From NCBI GenBank assembly GCA_017590115.1, contig JAGGNK010008670.1:3963677-4027676 (forward strand): 64,000 bases of DNA, in the 5' to 3' direction. The notes below the pieces were generated by a model. That model was not told the origin of the DNA and ran no database searches. It saw only the letters and a list, made by a program, of their open reading frames with translations. The translations under genes were made by a program, and so were the position numbers. This DNA is from Montifringilla adamsi. Lineage: Eukaryota; Chordata; Aves; Passeriformes; Passeridae. Positions 44,826 through 58,203 of the stretch are shown piece by piece. Every line of letters begins with the position of its first letter. Position 1 is the first letter of the stretch.

Positions 44826-46552
44826 GAATTGGAAGAGGAAGCATGACTGTGTCCTTCAGACAGGGTGTTTTGGTTTTAATGATTGTGAACAATTTTTGTG
44901 TGCTGAGAAAAAGTGTTCTCTATGGATTTCTATTTCCCAGACAGGTCCAGATGAAGATATACATAGATATAAATAAATAGAGATAGACATTTTTAGATTT
45001 TCCTAGCAATGAAAATCTGCATTGATTTGTACTAGTGTTTTTCTCAAACAATGAAAAATAGAAAACTCTTGATTTAGAGTGACCAGTTTCTGTCTATTTC
45101 TAATGCAGTCTTAAGGACTCTACACCTTTTAACATTGTCTGTTAAAACATATGTGGGTATCTTTATTTTGCTATCAATTGCACATCCAGTTATAAAAGTA
45201 CATTAAAAATACCCTCAGTTCTTCAAGGTCTTAAATAGTTTGGGTTTCAGTGAGAATTAAATATTCTTGAACTGAGGAAACTAAAGGCAGCTTTTTGTCT
45301 GTAAGGCAGAGCTCAAAATTGCCACAACTGATTGATGATTGAGTACCAAAAGTGATTTACCAGCAGGAGTTTTTCCCATAATTTCATTGTGTGAAGTCAG
45401 CTGATCTTTGCAGTATTGTCTATTAAAAACTCATTATCAATCTAAGGAGTGTTAAAGGCAGCACTTGCTTGCTCTGCTGGAAAACATTAGGGGTTGGGTT
45501 TATTTTGTTTCATTTTGGATTTGTGAATTTTAAAAAATTGCAATTACAGTGGAATCTTGGGAAGTTAAAAATTCACAAGCTTTCTTCTGGTTTTTTTCTG
45601 TCTAGTACATATGAAAAAACATTCATAAAAGGCTTAAAGGTGGGGCTTTTCCTTTTAGAAACTGAGAAAGTTTGACTTAACTGTTTTTCAGATATTAATG
45701 CTTTCAAGAAAAAGAATATTTATTAAGGAATATGTATTAATTTCTTCAGTACCCTAAGCCTCCACTTTGAGCTTCTTGCCAGCTTGTGGATTTTTCTTTC
45801 ATCATATAGAACAGGCCTTAACTGACATTGTGATCATAGCTTAAAATATAAAATTCTGAGGTATGGCACTTTGAAAAATCATTTTGATAGTCTCTGTATT
45901 TGAATGGCATGGTAGGGTTACCATGAATTAAGAAAATACAGCATGTTTGTTAAGCTATAACATTGGGAAATGTGTAATTGTACAGAATTACTGTTTTATG
46001 TATATATATAATGTCTGAGTACTTCTGAAGTCTGGTTCCTAGTGGGTTAAATGCATGGCTAAAGTTGGATGAAGAAAAACTTTTTTGCACTTCTCTCCAA
46101 AAAATTGGATACAGCTGGCAGATGTCAGCTGATCATGTCAGTGATAGGAATATTTTAGTAATTCTAGTGTCTCATGACATAATTTTAACTTGTGCTTTTA
46201 GTTTCTGGTTTTGAGGTACTTCAGTTTAATATTCTCTTAATAATTCAGTTAATTTTGGATGAAACCACTAGTAAAAGCCTACACTGATTTTTTTTCCTCA
46301 ACTAGTAAATCTGAAAACTCCTGTTCTTTTTTGTTTCTCTGTTAGTGATATAACAAGACTGAATATCACAGAGAAAGATAAAATTGCACATATCTTTAAA
46401 TTGAATGAGAAATGAAGTGATAAATTAAATGACACAGAGTATTAGGATTTTTTTTTTATTATCTGTACAATTTTGTTTATGAGCTCTGTGCCATATTTAC
46501 ACTGACAAGTAAAGCAAGTTAGATAAAAAAAAAAAAATTCTTTGTCAGTGTT

Positions 46553-46616
46553 GAGAATCACAGAATGGTTTGGGTTGGAAGGGATCTTAAAGATCATCTA
46601 GTTCCACCCCCTGCTG
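46553..46616 (-). mobile_element. CR1 3'-end fragment in SKIL 3' UTR
   Basis: AGAATCACAGAATGGTTTGG GTTGGAAGGGATCTTAAAGA TCATCTAGTTCCACCCCC is an almost consensus reverse complement of the CR1 3' terminus, cut off after about 64 bp. Confidence 0.9.
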
Positions 46617-49600
46617 GAAAAGTATACCAGGATTATATTTTTCTCTTCTTCAGCTCCATTAAAAAGGAAAAAGCCTGTCTTTGCAGCTTGGTTTGGAGGG
46701 AAAGGTGCTGACTAAATGTTTCTGGTTGTGTGTGCACCTCTTGCTTTAAAAACACCAGGAATGTTTTGTTGTGCAGCCACCAGACCCGTGGCACAGGGAG
46801 AGCAGGCAGGGGGATTGCTGGAGGTGTGATGGCTGGGGAGCAGAGCTTGGGGCTGTCCAGTGGGACTGGCAGAGCCTGTGTTGGATGGGCTGGGGAATGG
46901 GAAATCCCACCTGGCTGCTGCTGAAGGATGGAGAGAGTTCCTTTGTGCTGCTTTTCAGGGTTGTGGGGCAGGGTAAAGCCACAGCTCGTTCTCACAGCTG
47001 CAGTGCCTGATGCACCACATAGCTTAGCTGTGGGATGTTTGGAACCCTGCTGGGACTACTCTATTAGTAGGATAGTGAATATTCCATTTCCATTCAGGTC
47101 TTGTCTGCGTTCTTGTCCTGCTCAGATGTTCCCCTTGTTCAGCAGTGGCCGTGGAGGGCTGGTGCAGCCCAGGTTCCTGTGCCTCAGCCAGCCCTTGGGT
47201 CACTGCTGGAGGCTCTGGAAATGCTGTGGCCATCCTTTGCACCAATAAAAAGGTGGCCATCCTTTGTACCAAAATTTTCACTGTTGCAAGAACTCCAGCA
47301 GCTATAGGAAGTTTCACCAATTCCAATTGCAGATAAGGCCTCCTAATTATTTTTGAACATCTGGCTGGTAAAGCCAATGGAACATTTATTATAAAATGAC
47401 CTTAAAAGTAGCTTTGTAAATATTCCATCAGTTAATCTAAAGTTAGAATGCATTTTAAATTATTGTAATCCTCTTAAAATTCTTAAATACTACTTTCAGG
47501 CTCTTGACATAACATAAACAATTTTCATATGTGTAGACTTAATTTTATACTGATTTTAAGTAATAATGTATACATAAATGTGCCATAGACCTTTGTGTGC
47601 TCACAGTTTCTGAAAGATAGTTTTTTAGTAAATTGTAAATAATGCTCTTAAGTTTTAGAAAAAATATATGTTGACCTTTTTTTTGCTACCTTATCCTAAT
47701 TCTGTTGAATGGTTAATTTTACAGCCTGACGTAGGAACTTGGAATGCACACTTGAGGGCCCTCACTTAAGTGCACACTTAATGGTAGAGACTAAACCCAT
47801 CATTAGGTCTTTGCTTTTAGTCATAGCATGCTCATTTTATGTATTATTTGGTTTGCTTTCAGTCATTGCTTACTGATCTTTTCAGGCAAGAAGTAATTTT
47901 CCCAGGTAGATGTGACATGAAGCCTGTAGAACAAAGCCCTAAAATTGTCTATAATTTGAAAGTTGCTTTCTTAGACACCTACACCAAGGTGGAAGTTGCC
48001 TAGTGCACCTTTTGGAATAAGTAGGATCGGAGGTGATTACCTAATTTGCTCCTATACTTTTATAAAAGAGAAGTTTAACATGCTTTGTATACTTTAATCA
48101 ATAAAATATGAGAGCTTAGAGGGTAAAACTCTTGTAATTTTGGCAGTCTGGAAACACCTCACAGTGTAACCAGGTGTCCCTCAATGAAAGAGATTTTATC
48201 TAAATCTCCAAATTTAGTTAAGTCTGTGGTTTAGTTTTTGTAAAGCATATCGTTCAGTTGGAGTATTTAGATGAATGTAGTTCTGTTTCACATTCTTAAA
48301 CTAATTTTATTCTATATTTAATATATTGATAGCTTAGGTGTCAAACCATCTGTACATAGTAAAGGCATAATGCAATTAGTGATGTAGGAAAAGTTGGGTG
48401 GGAGCATAAAGCTACTGGTGGCCTGAAAAGAAATAAGTCTTGGCCTGTATTTTAGAAGTCACAATGTTTTATTCATACATTCTTGTTTTGTACTGGGGGA
48501 GGGGATAGCTAGAATGTGTTATGAAATTTTTGGAAACCTTTCCTAGCATTAGTTGGGAAGTTGGCCTCGAAATGGTGTCGTGGTCAGCTTCCTAGAATTC
48601 ACTTGTTTGTAGAGTATATATTTTGATTGTCAGTAAAGATAACAACTTTGTATTTTTTCTGCACTTAATTCGTGTAATAAATCCACACAACAGAGTTTTC
48701 TATAACATGGTGAAGTCTACAAAAGACATGATTTCTCCTACCTATTAATCTGTGCTTGCAATATTTTGGTAATTTTATTTAAGCCATTGATAGTAAGCAG
48801 CAGAAAGCTGCAAATTTCAGTTTTCTTTTTGCTCATTACATTTGTAGTGTGAGTGTTCATTGGTTTTCTTTACAGAAAGCTTGTAGAATTTTCTATTTGC
48901 TGCATATATCTATTTAAAAAATGCAGTCATTTTTTAGCTTTTGTGAAAGCAGTTATTGCTTACGAATTGCACGACGATTTTATAGTGTGTCTCCATTACT
49001 TAGTAAATTGTTTTTTTCAGGGTTAGTGGTTCAGTTGAAAAATGCTTGAAAAATGAGTTTTAAGCACTTCATCAAGCACAGCAAACACGGTATAAAATTT
49101 TGCTATTTGAAAATTAATTAAGTGTAACGATATCAATTGAATTTTTTTTCTTCTAAGAGATACCTCACTTAAAGGAAAGCACAGCTGTACTGTATTTAAG
49201 CGAATTCTAGGAAATAATAAAAAGTTGGTCTGAAATATTTCGTTGCCATCACGTTGCTTTCTGTGATTGACAGAACATTTTTTGTGTTTTCATCCTCACT
49301 CTCTAAAGTATTTATTGCTGTTGACATGCCAGTGTAATTCTCTCAAATGACAGAAAGTAGCTGCAAAACAGCTGAGTCCGTGTTAGCTCAAGGCAACAGG
49401 TTGAGTGACAATTCTGAAACCATAGGAAAGGCCTGTGAAAAACGACCAGTGCATTCAACAATTTTTAATACTTTGCCAATGATGTACAGTCTTATTGTCA
49501 GCGTTGCTGTGGTTGCATCACATGACACACAAAACTGTCCTCTACCTCACGTGAGATTTAACAGATATTTTATATGGTTTTAGTAGACAAGATGCATCTA

Positions 49601-49744
49601 TCTGGTCACTTAGTTTACAAATTTTGAATTATATTTATTGAAACATGACATACTGTGCTCTTAGCTTATACCTCAATTGTATTTTGTGCTGTTATCCATT
49701 TCCATGCCTTGTAAATACCTGTATAGATCGTGGACTCAAAAACA

Positions 49745-49750
49745 AATAAA
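49745..49750 (+). terminator. SKIL: SKIL distal poly(A) signal AATAAA
   Basis: Canonical hexamer followed within 30 bases by a T/GT-rich tract (TTGTCTCTGTCGTATTTTTG), after which sequence character changes. Confidence 0.6.
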
Positions 49751-49770
49751 GAACTGTAATGTCAGAACAC

Positions 49771-52700
49771 TTGTCTCTGTCGTATTTTTGAACACTGACT
49801 TCTAAACTTGGCTGTTTGAAGGTGTTTAACTCAGTGCTTTTCTAAGGACAGAGCCTTCCTTGCCTTGATTACAGTAAATTAAAATCTGATTACACCAAAA
49901 CTTGTTAGCAGAGCTCCCACAGCCTGCAGCAGGTCCCCAGTTCTCTAAAAGGTATTTTAAGCAAAATTGACAAGATCAAAGCTGTCCCTCCCTGTGGATC
50001 CACTTTCTAAAGCTCTTAAGATTCTGTAAAGGCATTGGCACCAAGTTTTCTATGTATCTTGCCATAAATTTGGTGTTTATACCTGAAAATAGAACTCCTT
50101 GCATGCTTGGCAAGTTCTCTGGTGCCCAGCTTTGTTGCTGCTTGACTGCTCAAGCAATGTGTGAGTTGTGCACAAATCTCTTCCGTACCTCAATAATAAA
50201 TGAGATTTAAAACACACATTGCCAGATCAAATGCTGAGATTATCCAAAGTTAAAATCAGAAATGAGAATTTTACTCTATTTACTGAAAAAAAAATAGTTA
50301 CTGCTGATGGTAGAACTCTCAGGAGTTCTTAGTTTTTGTAAACCATGTAATTATATTACCTTAACTTTTGCTACAAATAATATTTTGGAGAATTTCTGGG
50401 GGATTTTATTCATATTGAGAAGATTTTCTTGATGCATAAGAAAGCACATTCACACACCTTTTGGCATTTTTTCTTCCTCTCCAATCACTGCAAAAATACT
50501 TTGTCCTTGTATTAAGGACCTGCTCTCCCATACAGGAAATCCTGATGTTTCAGATAATTGCAAACCTGTATTTTACAGATAAAGAGAGAAAGGAGCAGTA
50601 TGAACCAGGATAAAGTTGGAAATGACAATGATGAGCTCAGCCTTTGGTATAGAACGAAATTAAGAACTGACTGTACCACTTAAACTTGTTTATTTCTGCA
50701 TCCCGTCTTGCTTTTGTATACTGCTGTATTTCCAAACAGGGAAGAAACAAGGCTGAAAATGAGGCTGAAAATGTAAAGAAAAAGTTCAAGGTGAGTCATT
50801 TGGATGAGAAAGCCCTGGGGTGCTGATAGCTTGGGTAGCTGTGACTAATTGCAATGCCTGTCTTTTGTCAGAGAGAACAATGCAGATCAGGGGAAAACTC
50901 TGGGAGTGAAGGGTAAAAAAATTGATTTTTAAGGAGCTCACGCTATTGCTGGAATAAATGCCTGTGTAGCACTTGCTTTTAAAAAGGCATCTTTTGAGAC
51001 TATTGCCCAATGTGTCAGTTTATTTGGCATATTGCTGGCAAGTCCTTCTTGTTCCTTCTTTTATTGATCTTGTAACCTGTGTAACACTTGCTTTTTAAAA
51101 GGCATCTTTTGAGACTATTGCCCAAAGTGTATCAGTTTATTTGGCATATTGCTGGCAAGTCCTTCTTGTTCCTTCTTTTATTGATCTTGTAAATCATTGT
51201 CCACTTGCCTTGTATGAACTTATATTCACTTAACTGTTGGTGGTGTGATTTATAACACTGACAAAATGGTAAATGTCTCCTGTCTCTATTGACATTAATG
51301 AAATAATTCACACTGTGTGCCCCGTGGGCACCAGCTCGAGTTCTGTTTAACAGTGCTGGTCACCAAAGTGTCAAATTTTACTCCTTGCTCATGCACACTC
51401 CTTGATAAATACATTTGTGAAGGAAAACATGGAGTTAAGAAGCTTTTGTGGTTAAGGAAACCAAAAATGTAGGAGACTGAATTACAGAAGGATGTATGCA
51501 CCAATGAATGCCTTCAGCATTTAAAAAATACTTATATTGTGCATTAGGATGTGCCTGCACTATCACAGTGTAAAATTATTCCAAACCTCAGCTTTGGGGT
51601 GAAATCTCTCATCTCCTTTTGAATTCAGGAGGTGTCCATGGTCTGTCCAATGCAATTGCTCAGTCCAAGAAGTGGAACAACACCACTTTCACCCAAAAGA
51701 TTGCAAGTTTATCTCCTGAATAATAAATAAGAAGGAATGGTTTTTAGGGGAAGATTAAATCCATCTCGAATTGAGCCCTAGACAACATAAATTGGTGTTT
51801 GGATGTCAGTGACAGCACACTCCACCTGAGGTGGGTGCAGTAGGAGGACAGGCCATGCAGGAAGGTGGAATCACTTCAGGAAATTTCATGGAAGGCCAGC
51901 TGGCAGCTTGGCTTCACAGAAATACCATAAACCAGGTATAGAAAAACCCTAAGAAGTAACCAACAATATAAAACAAATGCGAAAACAACTATGAAATTTA
52001 TATTTATTATAATTATCTTCTCTTGAAAAAGAGCTTTCAACTCTACTGGTAGTGCTCCAGTGTTCAGATGAGACTTTGACAGAAAACTGTGACCTCATGT
52101 CCTTGAATTTTGGATCTAAGGAGCAGGTGACAAATTATAGTTAGGGTGCTCTTTTTCTTCTTAGTTGTTAAAGAACGGCAAAAAATACCCTTGGATGAGG
52201 AGCAGGGTGTATTGAATTCCTAGCACTTTAAACTCGGAGTGGCGTTTCCAGTATTTCTTTCTCACTGACAGCTCTAGGAGTGAATGAAATTCATTGTTGT
52301 GTCACTTGTCCCTGCTCCTGCCCGTGCACCGCAGGCAGCTCTCCACTAGTGGTCTCTCCAGGCATGCGGCATTGCCTGCTCCAAACCTTCCCTTCCCAAA
52401 ACCGGCAGCGCTGGAGGAGAACACACAGCAATGAAATATCCTCAGGGGTGTGCTGGCACACAAGAACACACATATGTGCCGTGAAAATACAGAGCGAAGC
52501 TCGGAAAATGTCCTGCCTGCCTGTTTCTCCTGGTGCAGAACGGGAAGATGTGAAGTTTCTCCACCTCTGGCGTTTTGAAGTGGGCTGCTCCTGTTTTATC
52601 ACATGTACTAAAATTTATACAGTAAATTTACTCGGACTAAAAGTCTGAGTTAAAAGCTGCTCGTTTCAATTTGAGGATTCAAAAGTGCGACTACGGTGCT

Positions 52701-52950
52701 GTTAAACACGTATTTAATACTCAGTGAGTGTTAGTTAATAGCTCTGAAAGCCCAGGCACAGCAGAGAAAGCAGTGGTGGGTCTTTTGTATTTTTACAATT
52801 ACTGGAAACATCAGGAAAGACTGATTTTGGCCCTTTACAGCAGCTGTGCTGATGCTTTGATGAGGTGATCAATTCCACCTCTTGAGTCACTCTGTCCACC
52901 GCATTTCTCCCTTACATTTCCATGAAGATGCACCAGCGCGACTATTAAAG
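49771..52950. other. SKIL-CLDN11 intergenic region
   Basis: 3.2 kb with no supported gene. It contains a 115-bp tandem duplication at 50961-51192. GC content rises from about 52900 towards the CLDN11 first exon. Confidence 0.75.
50961..51192. repeat. Tandem duplication, about 115 bp x 2
   Basis: The unit starting CCTGTGTAGCACTTGCTTTT and ending TTATTGATCTTGTAA is repeated head to tail from 51076 with only a few substitutions and a 2-base indel, so it is a recent duplication. It matches no element I know. Confidence 0.93.
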
Positions 52951-53029
52951 TTCAGCCGGCAAACACTGCCTTAATCTTTCTCCCTCCCTAATAAACAGTC
53001 GGGCTGTTTGTTTGCATTTGAGTAAATCC

Positions 53030-53343
53030 CCCCCGGTTTGTTTTGCAAAGGAGATGGTGCATCTCCTCCTCTGCACTCCCTCCTTCCCCTCGGGCGCTGC
53101 GGATGCTCCGGCAGAAGTTGGGGCTCCCCGCTCGCTCCTCCCCTGCGCTGTGGGGCTGGAGGCAGCTCTGACCCCTCCCAGGGAGGGAGCTGGGCAGAGG
53201 CAGCCGAGTGTTTGAGCAGAGCCTGACCAGGGACCTGCTCCTGCCCATCCCCATCCTCCCGCTCCAGCAGCCGGGACTCGCCGGGCGGCTCCGCTGACCC
53301 CGAGGGCACTGTCCTGTCCAGCTGTCCCCACCCAAGGACGGAG
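53030..53343 (+). promoter_or_regulatory. CLDN11: CLDN11 promoter-proximal region / 5' UTR
   Basis: GC-rich with many CpGs and CCTCC/CCCCTC tracts immediately upstream of the CLDN11 start codon. The transcription start cannot be set from sequence. An upstream ATG at 53054 opens a 53-codon frame that stops at 53215, before the main start; it matters only if transcription begins upstream of it. Confidence 0.5.
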
Positions 53344-53569
53344 ATGGTGGCCACCTGCCTGCACCTGGCCGGATTTGTCTGCAGCTTTGTAGGGTGGATC
53401 GGGGTGGTTGTGGCCACGGCCACCAACGACTGGGTGGTGACTTGCGGCTACACCATCACCACCTGCAGGAAAATGGATGAGCTGGGATCCAAGGGGCTGT
53501 GGGCAGACTGCGTCATGGCAACAGGTCTCTATCACTGCAAGCCCCTCGTGGACATCCTGATACTGCCAG
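53344..53569 (+). CDS. CLDN11: CLDN11 coding exon 1
   Basis: Encodes MVATCLHLAGFVCSFVGWIG (TM1) and the whole first extracellular loop with W30, GLW and both cysteines, then KPLVDILILP. Ends before GTGAGT with one base of a Gly codon. Confidence 0.98.
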
Positions 53570-56500
53570 GTGAGTGTGTCCCATCCTCCCCTTCCCACCC
53601 CGAGAGAGGGATGAAGCCTTGCCCAGAGCAAGGTGCTGCTGCCACAGGAGGTGATGGTGAAGCTCCTCCAGCTTCATCAGCACAGGACATGGCCCATTAA
53701 ATGCACTAAAGAAGGTGAATGATAGCTCTTAACATGATTCTCATTGATTTACACCTGGTTTTAATCGTACCCAGGTTTTCTGTGGCTGCTAAAATTCTGT
53801 TAATGTTTAATCATTGCTCTTAGTAAAATCTCACTGCTCCTCTCACATCTTGTGTCTGAATTGCCCTGCAAAACACACAGAGCACACTGAGGTGTAATAG
53901 AGCATTTCAAGGGGAGGGTGAACTATTACAAATGTTAATGTTTGATTCCTTAAAGTGATTTGGAGTGTAATGAATCTTTCAGCATCTATTATTAATACTG
54001 CTATGGCTTTTAATCTTTCAGAAGATCATCATTAGTCTTGATGGTCTTGTGCTTCCCACAGGTTCTGAGGCAAGACGGAACTTTTACACAGCAAACTGAT
54101 GTAACTACATTTAACTTGATATTTTTTAATGATATAGTAACTTTCGTCTAGTTTACTGAAAAGCAAAAATTAAGCAAGGTGTTTAATCAGTGTTTTAATA
54201 CATCTTTTGGGTTAATTAAACCTGCCAAAGTCTTGTGAGGTCTGGTCCCTGTAAGTTTGGTTTGTGATCTTGCCAGTTTCAACCACTGTTAACGCTGTAG
54301 CACTTCATTCTGCTGTGTTTTAGATTGCAACTCCTCTACCTTGTCGAAGGTGCCTCTCTCAAAGCTGACAGGGCAGAAATGACCATTCCTTGTCATTTGC
54401 TTTCATGTTTCCTTATTTGCTGGTTTAAATTGTTGTGAAGATAATTTTACAAGAGGTGAAAAAGATAATTCCTGAATGTCTCTCTGTTGCAGAGCTTGGT
54501 CTGTGGCACACAGCACTTAGGAATGTTGAGTCTCTCATTCTCCCTTTCTCTGTGTGTGCTTACTTTTATTTTAGTAAGTTTGCCTTCCTTACTGCTGCTG
54601 TTGTTAAATCTGACCCAGTAGAGAAGGCAGAGGAAGGTTTTGCCCCAAAGAAACATTAGTGAATGCAACTTATTGTGAATGGGTCTTGCAGTAGCAGAGA
54701 GCAAAGCTTCCCTCAAGCAGAAGCAAATCACAAACCAAGATGTTTCTGCTTGTAGCCTGTTTGATACCCACAGCTTGGCATGAGGGAAATTTATCCTGGT
54801 GTGCCCAGTATCTAAAATATATTTAGAGCCTTTCTTTGTCTGAGTCAAGTATTTAAAATGAATTGTTTGTATTCTCATTACTTGGGATTGGTTGCACAGA
54901 ATCCACACTGGGTACAGCCATCTCATTTGTTTAGGGTCTGCTTTTATGCTCTGAACTCCTCAGGTAATAATTTTCTTTAAAGTTTCCTCCTGAAAAAAAA
55001 TCAAGGAAATATTCAATACACACAGAGTCTGAGTTTCCTGAGACAGTAAAATTCTCATTCCTTCTGTTGTACCTGTGTGTCAGTGGGATGTGCTCAAGGT
55101 CCCTCTTTGCTGGTGTTGATTGAAGCATCTTGGAATTCCATGTCTGCATCTGACAGCTCCTTTTTGTTAATAAGAGGGGACAGAGAGCCAGCGCACTCAC
55201 TGTGCTGAGACTGTCCTGAAAACTGGGGGAGGCCACTAGGCACTGGAGCAAATCTGACATTTGTCCTTTTCCTTTTGCATGCTAATAATGACCTGGTATA
55301 ATTTACTTACATGCAATTTTTGTATAGTATATATACATTACATATAAATTATATATTTTAAAATTTAGATATACATATAGTGTATAAATATTTTTAAAAT
55401 CATATATTGTGATACATAGACCCTCCCAGAGTGGCAGAAATATGATGGTCCAGCACCCCCACAGCTCCTGGTCCTTGTTTTTTCCTGTTTCCTTGTGCAC
55501 AGGGACAGGAAGAGAGGAATGGGAGCTCCTGGGGTGCAGTGCTGAGGTGTGGCTGTGGGTGAGGAATATCCCTCCTCCTCCTCCCAGGTCAACAGTGCTC
55601 ACTGCCTCGGGGCAGCTGCTGGCAGCATCCCATGGACCTGCAGTGCCAGTAGTGGATCTACAACTATTCAGCCCTCTGAATGATAGGAGAGTCTTTGAGG
55701 TTTTACATTACTGTTATTTAATTTTGAAGATTTAAAAGTCTTGGTTTTTAATCAAACCCTTGCTATGAAAAAATATAGGGAAACTCCTTCCTAGAGAAAA
55801 TTTCTCCTACTTTCCCTTCCCGTATTTTCCAGCTCCATGATTTCTCAGTGTCTCTGGGAAGAGCTTGTGTTTTCCGGGCAGTGCTGTTTGTTTGTTGGGA
55901 ATCTGTGAGCCTGTACATCCCGTGTCCACGCACTCCCCACTGCCCCGCAGCCTCACTGCCCCGTGCCTGGTGCAGATTTAATGTTTACACAAGAATGAAC
56001 CCATTTCCCGTACTCCGTGCATATCTTGGGTTCTAACCAAACAGGAGCTGTAGTCCAAAGCCTCCTTTTCTTGCGCCAAATAACAAAACCCTCCTCTTTT
56101 GCCTTGCCCACAGGGTATGTCCAAGCATGTCGAGCGCTGATGATCGCCGCCTCCGTCCTGGGCCTTCCTGCCATCTTCCTGCTGATCACAGTCCTGCCCT
56201 GCATCCGCATGGGCCACGAGCCCGGGGCAGCCAAGTACCGGCGCTCCCAGCTGGGAGGGATCCTCATCATCCTCCTGGGTAAGGCACCTGCCCCAGCTGG
56301 GGGGCTGCAGCCCATCCCTGCTCCCGGACCGTGCAGCCTGGTGGAGCGTGTTCTCCTGGAAGGGTTTGTGCAGGGCTGGCCCTGGAGCTCTCCAGCATTT
56401 GTGGGTGGACAAAAAGCAGGGACAGGAGTGGGAGGACAAGGAGAGGAGGCAGGGATGAAGCAGGGTTAGAGGGAGGGCTGTGAATCCCTCTGTCTTTCCC

Positions 56501-58172
56501 TCGTGGGGTCCTCAGTCACAGCTTTTCTTGGAAGGCCATCGCACACGGGCAGTGCCTGCAGGCACGGATCGTGCTGGTTCGCTGTGGAGGTGATTTTTGG
56601 GAAAGGGTCTAAACTTCCAAGCTACTTATAGGGAAGGCAGAGCCTCCAAATTTTCCCTGGGCATGCAGGGCAAGTAAGCTGAGGCATGTGGGAAGGGAAG
56701 CCCTTACTGAATGGGGCTGGTCCTGCGGCATCCACAGGGAAAGGAGCATGGAGGTGGCACGGACATGGGAAGAGGGATGGCACTGGCACGGGGAGAGGAC
56801 TGGCATGCCCTCTGTGCCTCCCAACCCCCTCTGGCCAGCCTCACCCTCGGCCTCCAAGCTCCCCTGGGAATTTCTTCCCGTCCTCGGTGCTTGTGGAGGA
56901 GATTGTTTTGAGCAGCACAGACTGTGGAGCTCATTGTCCCCCATGCCACACCTGCATGTTCTTGAGGCCTCGTCATCTCAGCAACAGCCTGCGGGGCCTT
57001 GTTTTCACCCGTCTGTGGCAGAGGAGGAGGGGAGAGGCAAAGTGACCTCTTTGTGTGGCTCTGCTGCTCGCTGGCAGCCAGCACTGACATCATGCCCGTC
57101 TTCTTTCTTCTTCTTCTTCTTTTTTTTTTTCAAGTGGGCACTGAATATTGCTGCACGCTCAGAAGGGCTGTCTTCTGGACGCTCCTTGCAGCAAGTCAGT
57201 CCTCCTCCATCACCTTGTGGTTAGCACAAGTCCATACATGCCAAATCTGAGGGATTGGGTCCAAGGGGCCCTATAGGTGCCTGTGGAGTTTAAGAGCACA
57301 GCTGGAAGTCTTAATATCAGCTTTATAGGGCTGGTCTAGGATATCCCAATCATGAACAGCCATGTTGGAGTGTGATCTTCACCCCAGCTCTGGAACCTTG
57401 AGTCATGCATTTGGGCTTGGAGAAGTGAAAGAAAAGATGGAGGTTTTCTGCCTGTGAATGAAATTTTAGTGCCAGAGTAGTCTGCTCTGGTGGATTTGCC
57501 CTGTCCAGCAGAGCTGCACTTTGCCATAAAAGCCACAAGATTTTGGTTCGAGTCAGGGAGAACTATACTGCAGGTCAGCCTGCTTGCATGGCTGCAGGTG
57601 TGGAGGCAGGAGGATTGTCCCTAAAAATCCCAAAGGGCAAGAGGATGACAGGACCGGCTCAGAGATGACAAACTGCAGTGACAGTGTTGGGTACCAGTGT
57701 GTTAGAACAAGTGAAATGCTTTATGCTGCAGTGTCCCACCAGGGTTTGTTGTCTGGTGTGCCACGATCCCACCCCAGTCATGCTGCAGTGGGACACCAGG
57801 GAATGTGAGGGAATGATGGAGAGTTGTGGTGCTCCATAAACCAGTTCCCCTCTGCCTCAGAACATGGCTTTCCAACTAGGCAGACCCTGTGAGGAAAGGA
57901 AGAGTGAGAGATCACATCTCTCACATTTGTGTCACAGAGACATTGGCAGACAAATTATCTTTGGGTCAGATTTGGACCACATCTTATTGATTGTCACTGC
58001 TGTGAGCTCGGAAGCACCTACAGGCGAATGATTTACTGGTGTTGCTGATGCCCTGAATGATCTGGGCTGGGATCAGCAGCCTGGTTTAGTCACAATTACA
58101 ATAATGCTCTTTTTGTCAGATCACAAATGAAGAATAAATAAGCTTCTTTTGCTCCTAGGTTGCTTTAAAAAA

Positions 58173-58203
<31 letters not shown>

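Larger units (their letters stand above)
44826..49770 (+). other. SKIL: SKIL 3' UTR
   Basis: About 4.9 kb of mostly AU-rich sequence up to a poly(A) signal at 49745-49750. Mammalian SKIL also has a multi-kilobase 3' UTR. Earlier AATAAA hexamers (near 44972, 47247, 48100, 48674 and 49216) could be alternative ends. It includes a CR1 scrap (46553-46616) and an unusually GC-rich block (46770-47330). Confidence 0.6.

Noticed and set aside
52945..53631. 228-codon open frame on the minus strand
   Set aside because: It overlaps CLDN11 exon 1 and its GC-rich leader. It is a composition-driven shadow of the coding strand with no family resemblance.
55310..55410. AT-rich, partly palindromic block considered as a MITE or origin-like element
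   Set aside because: No clean terminal inverted repeats or target duplication; consistent with simple AT-rich intronic sequence.
55953..56439. 120-153-codon minus-strand frames over CLDN11 exon 2
   Set aside because: Antisense shadows of a GC-rich coding exon.
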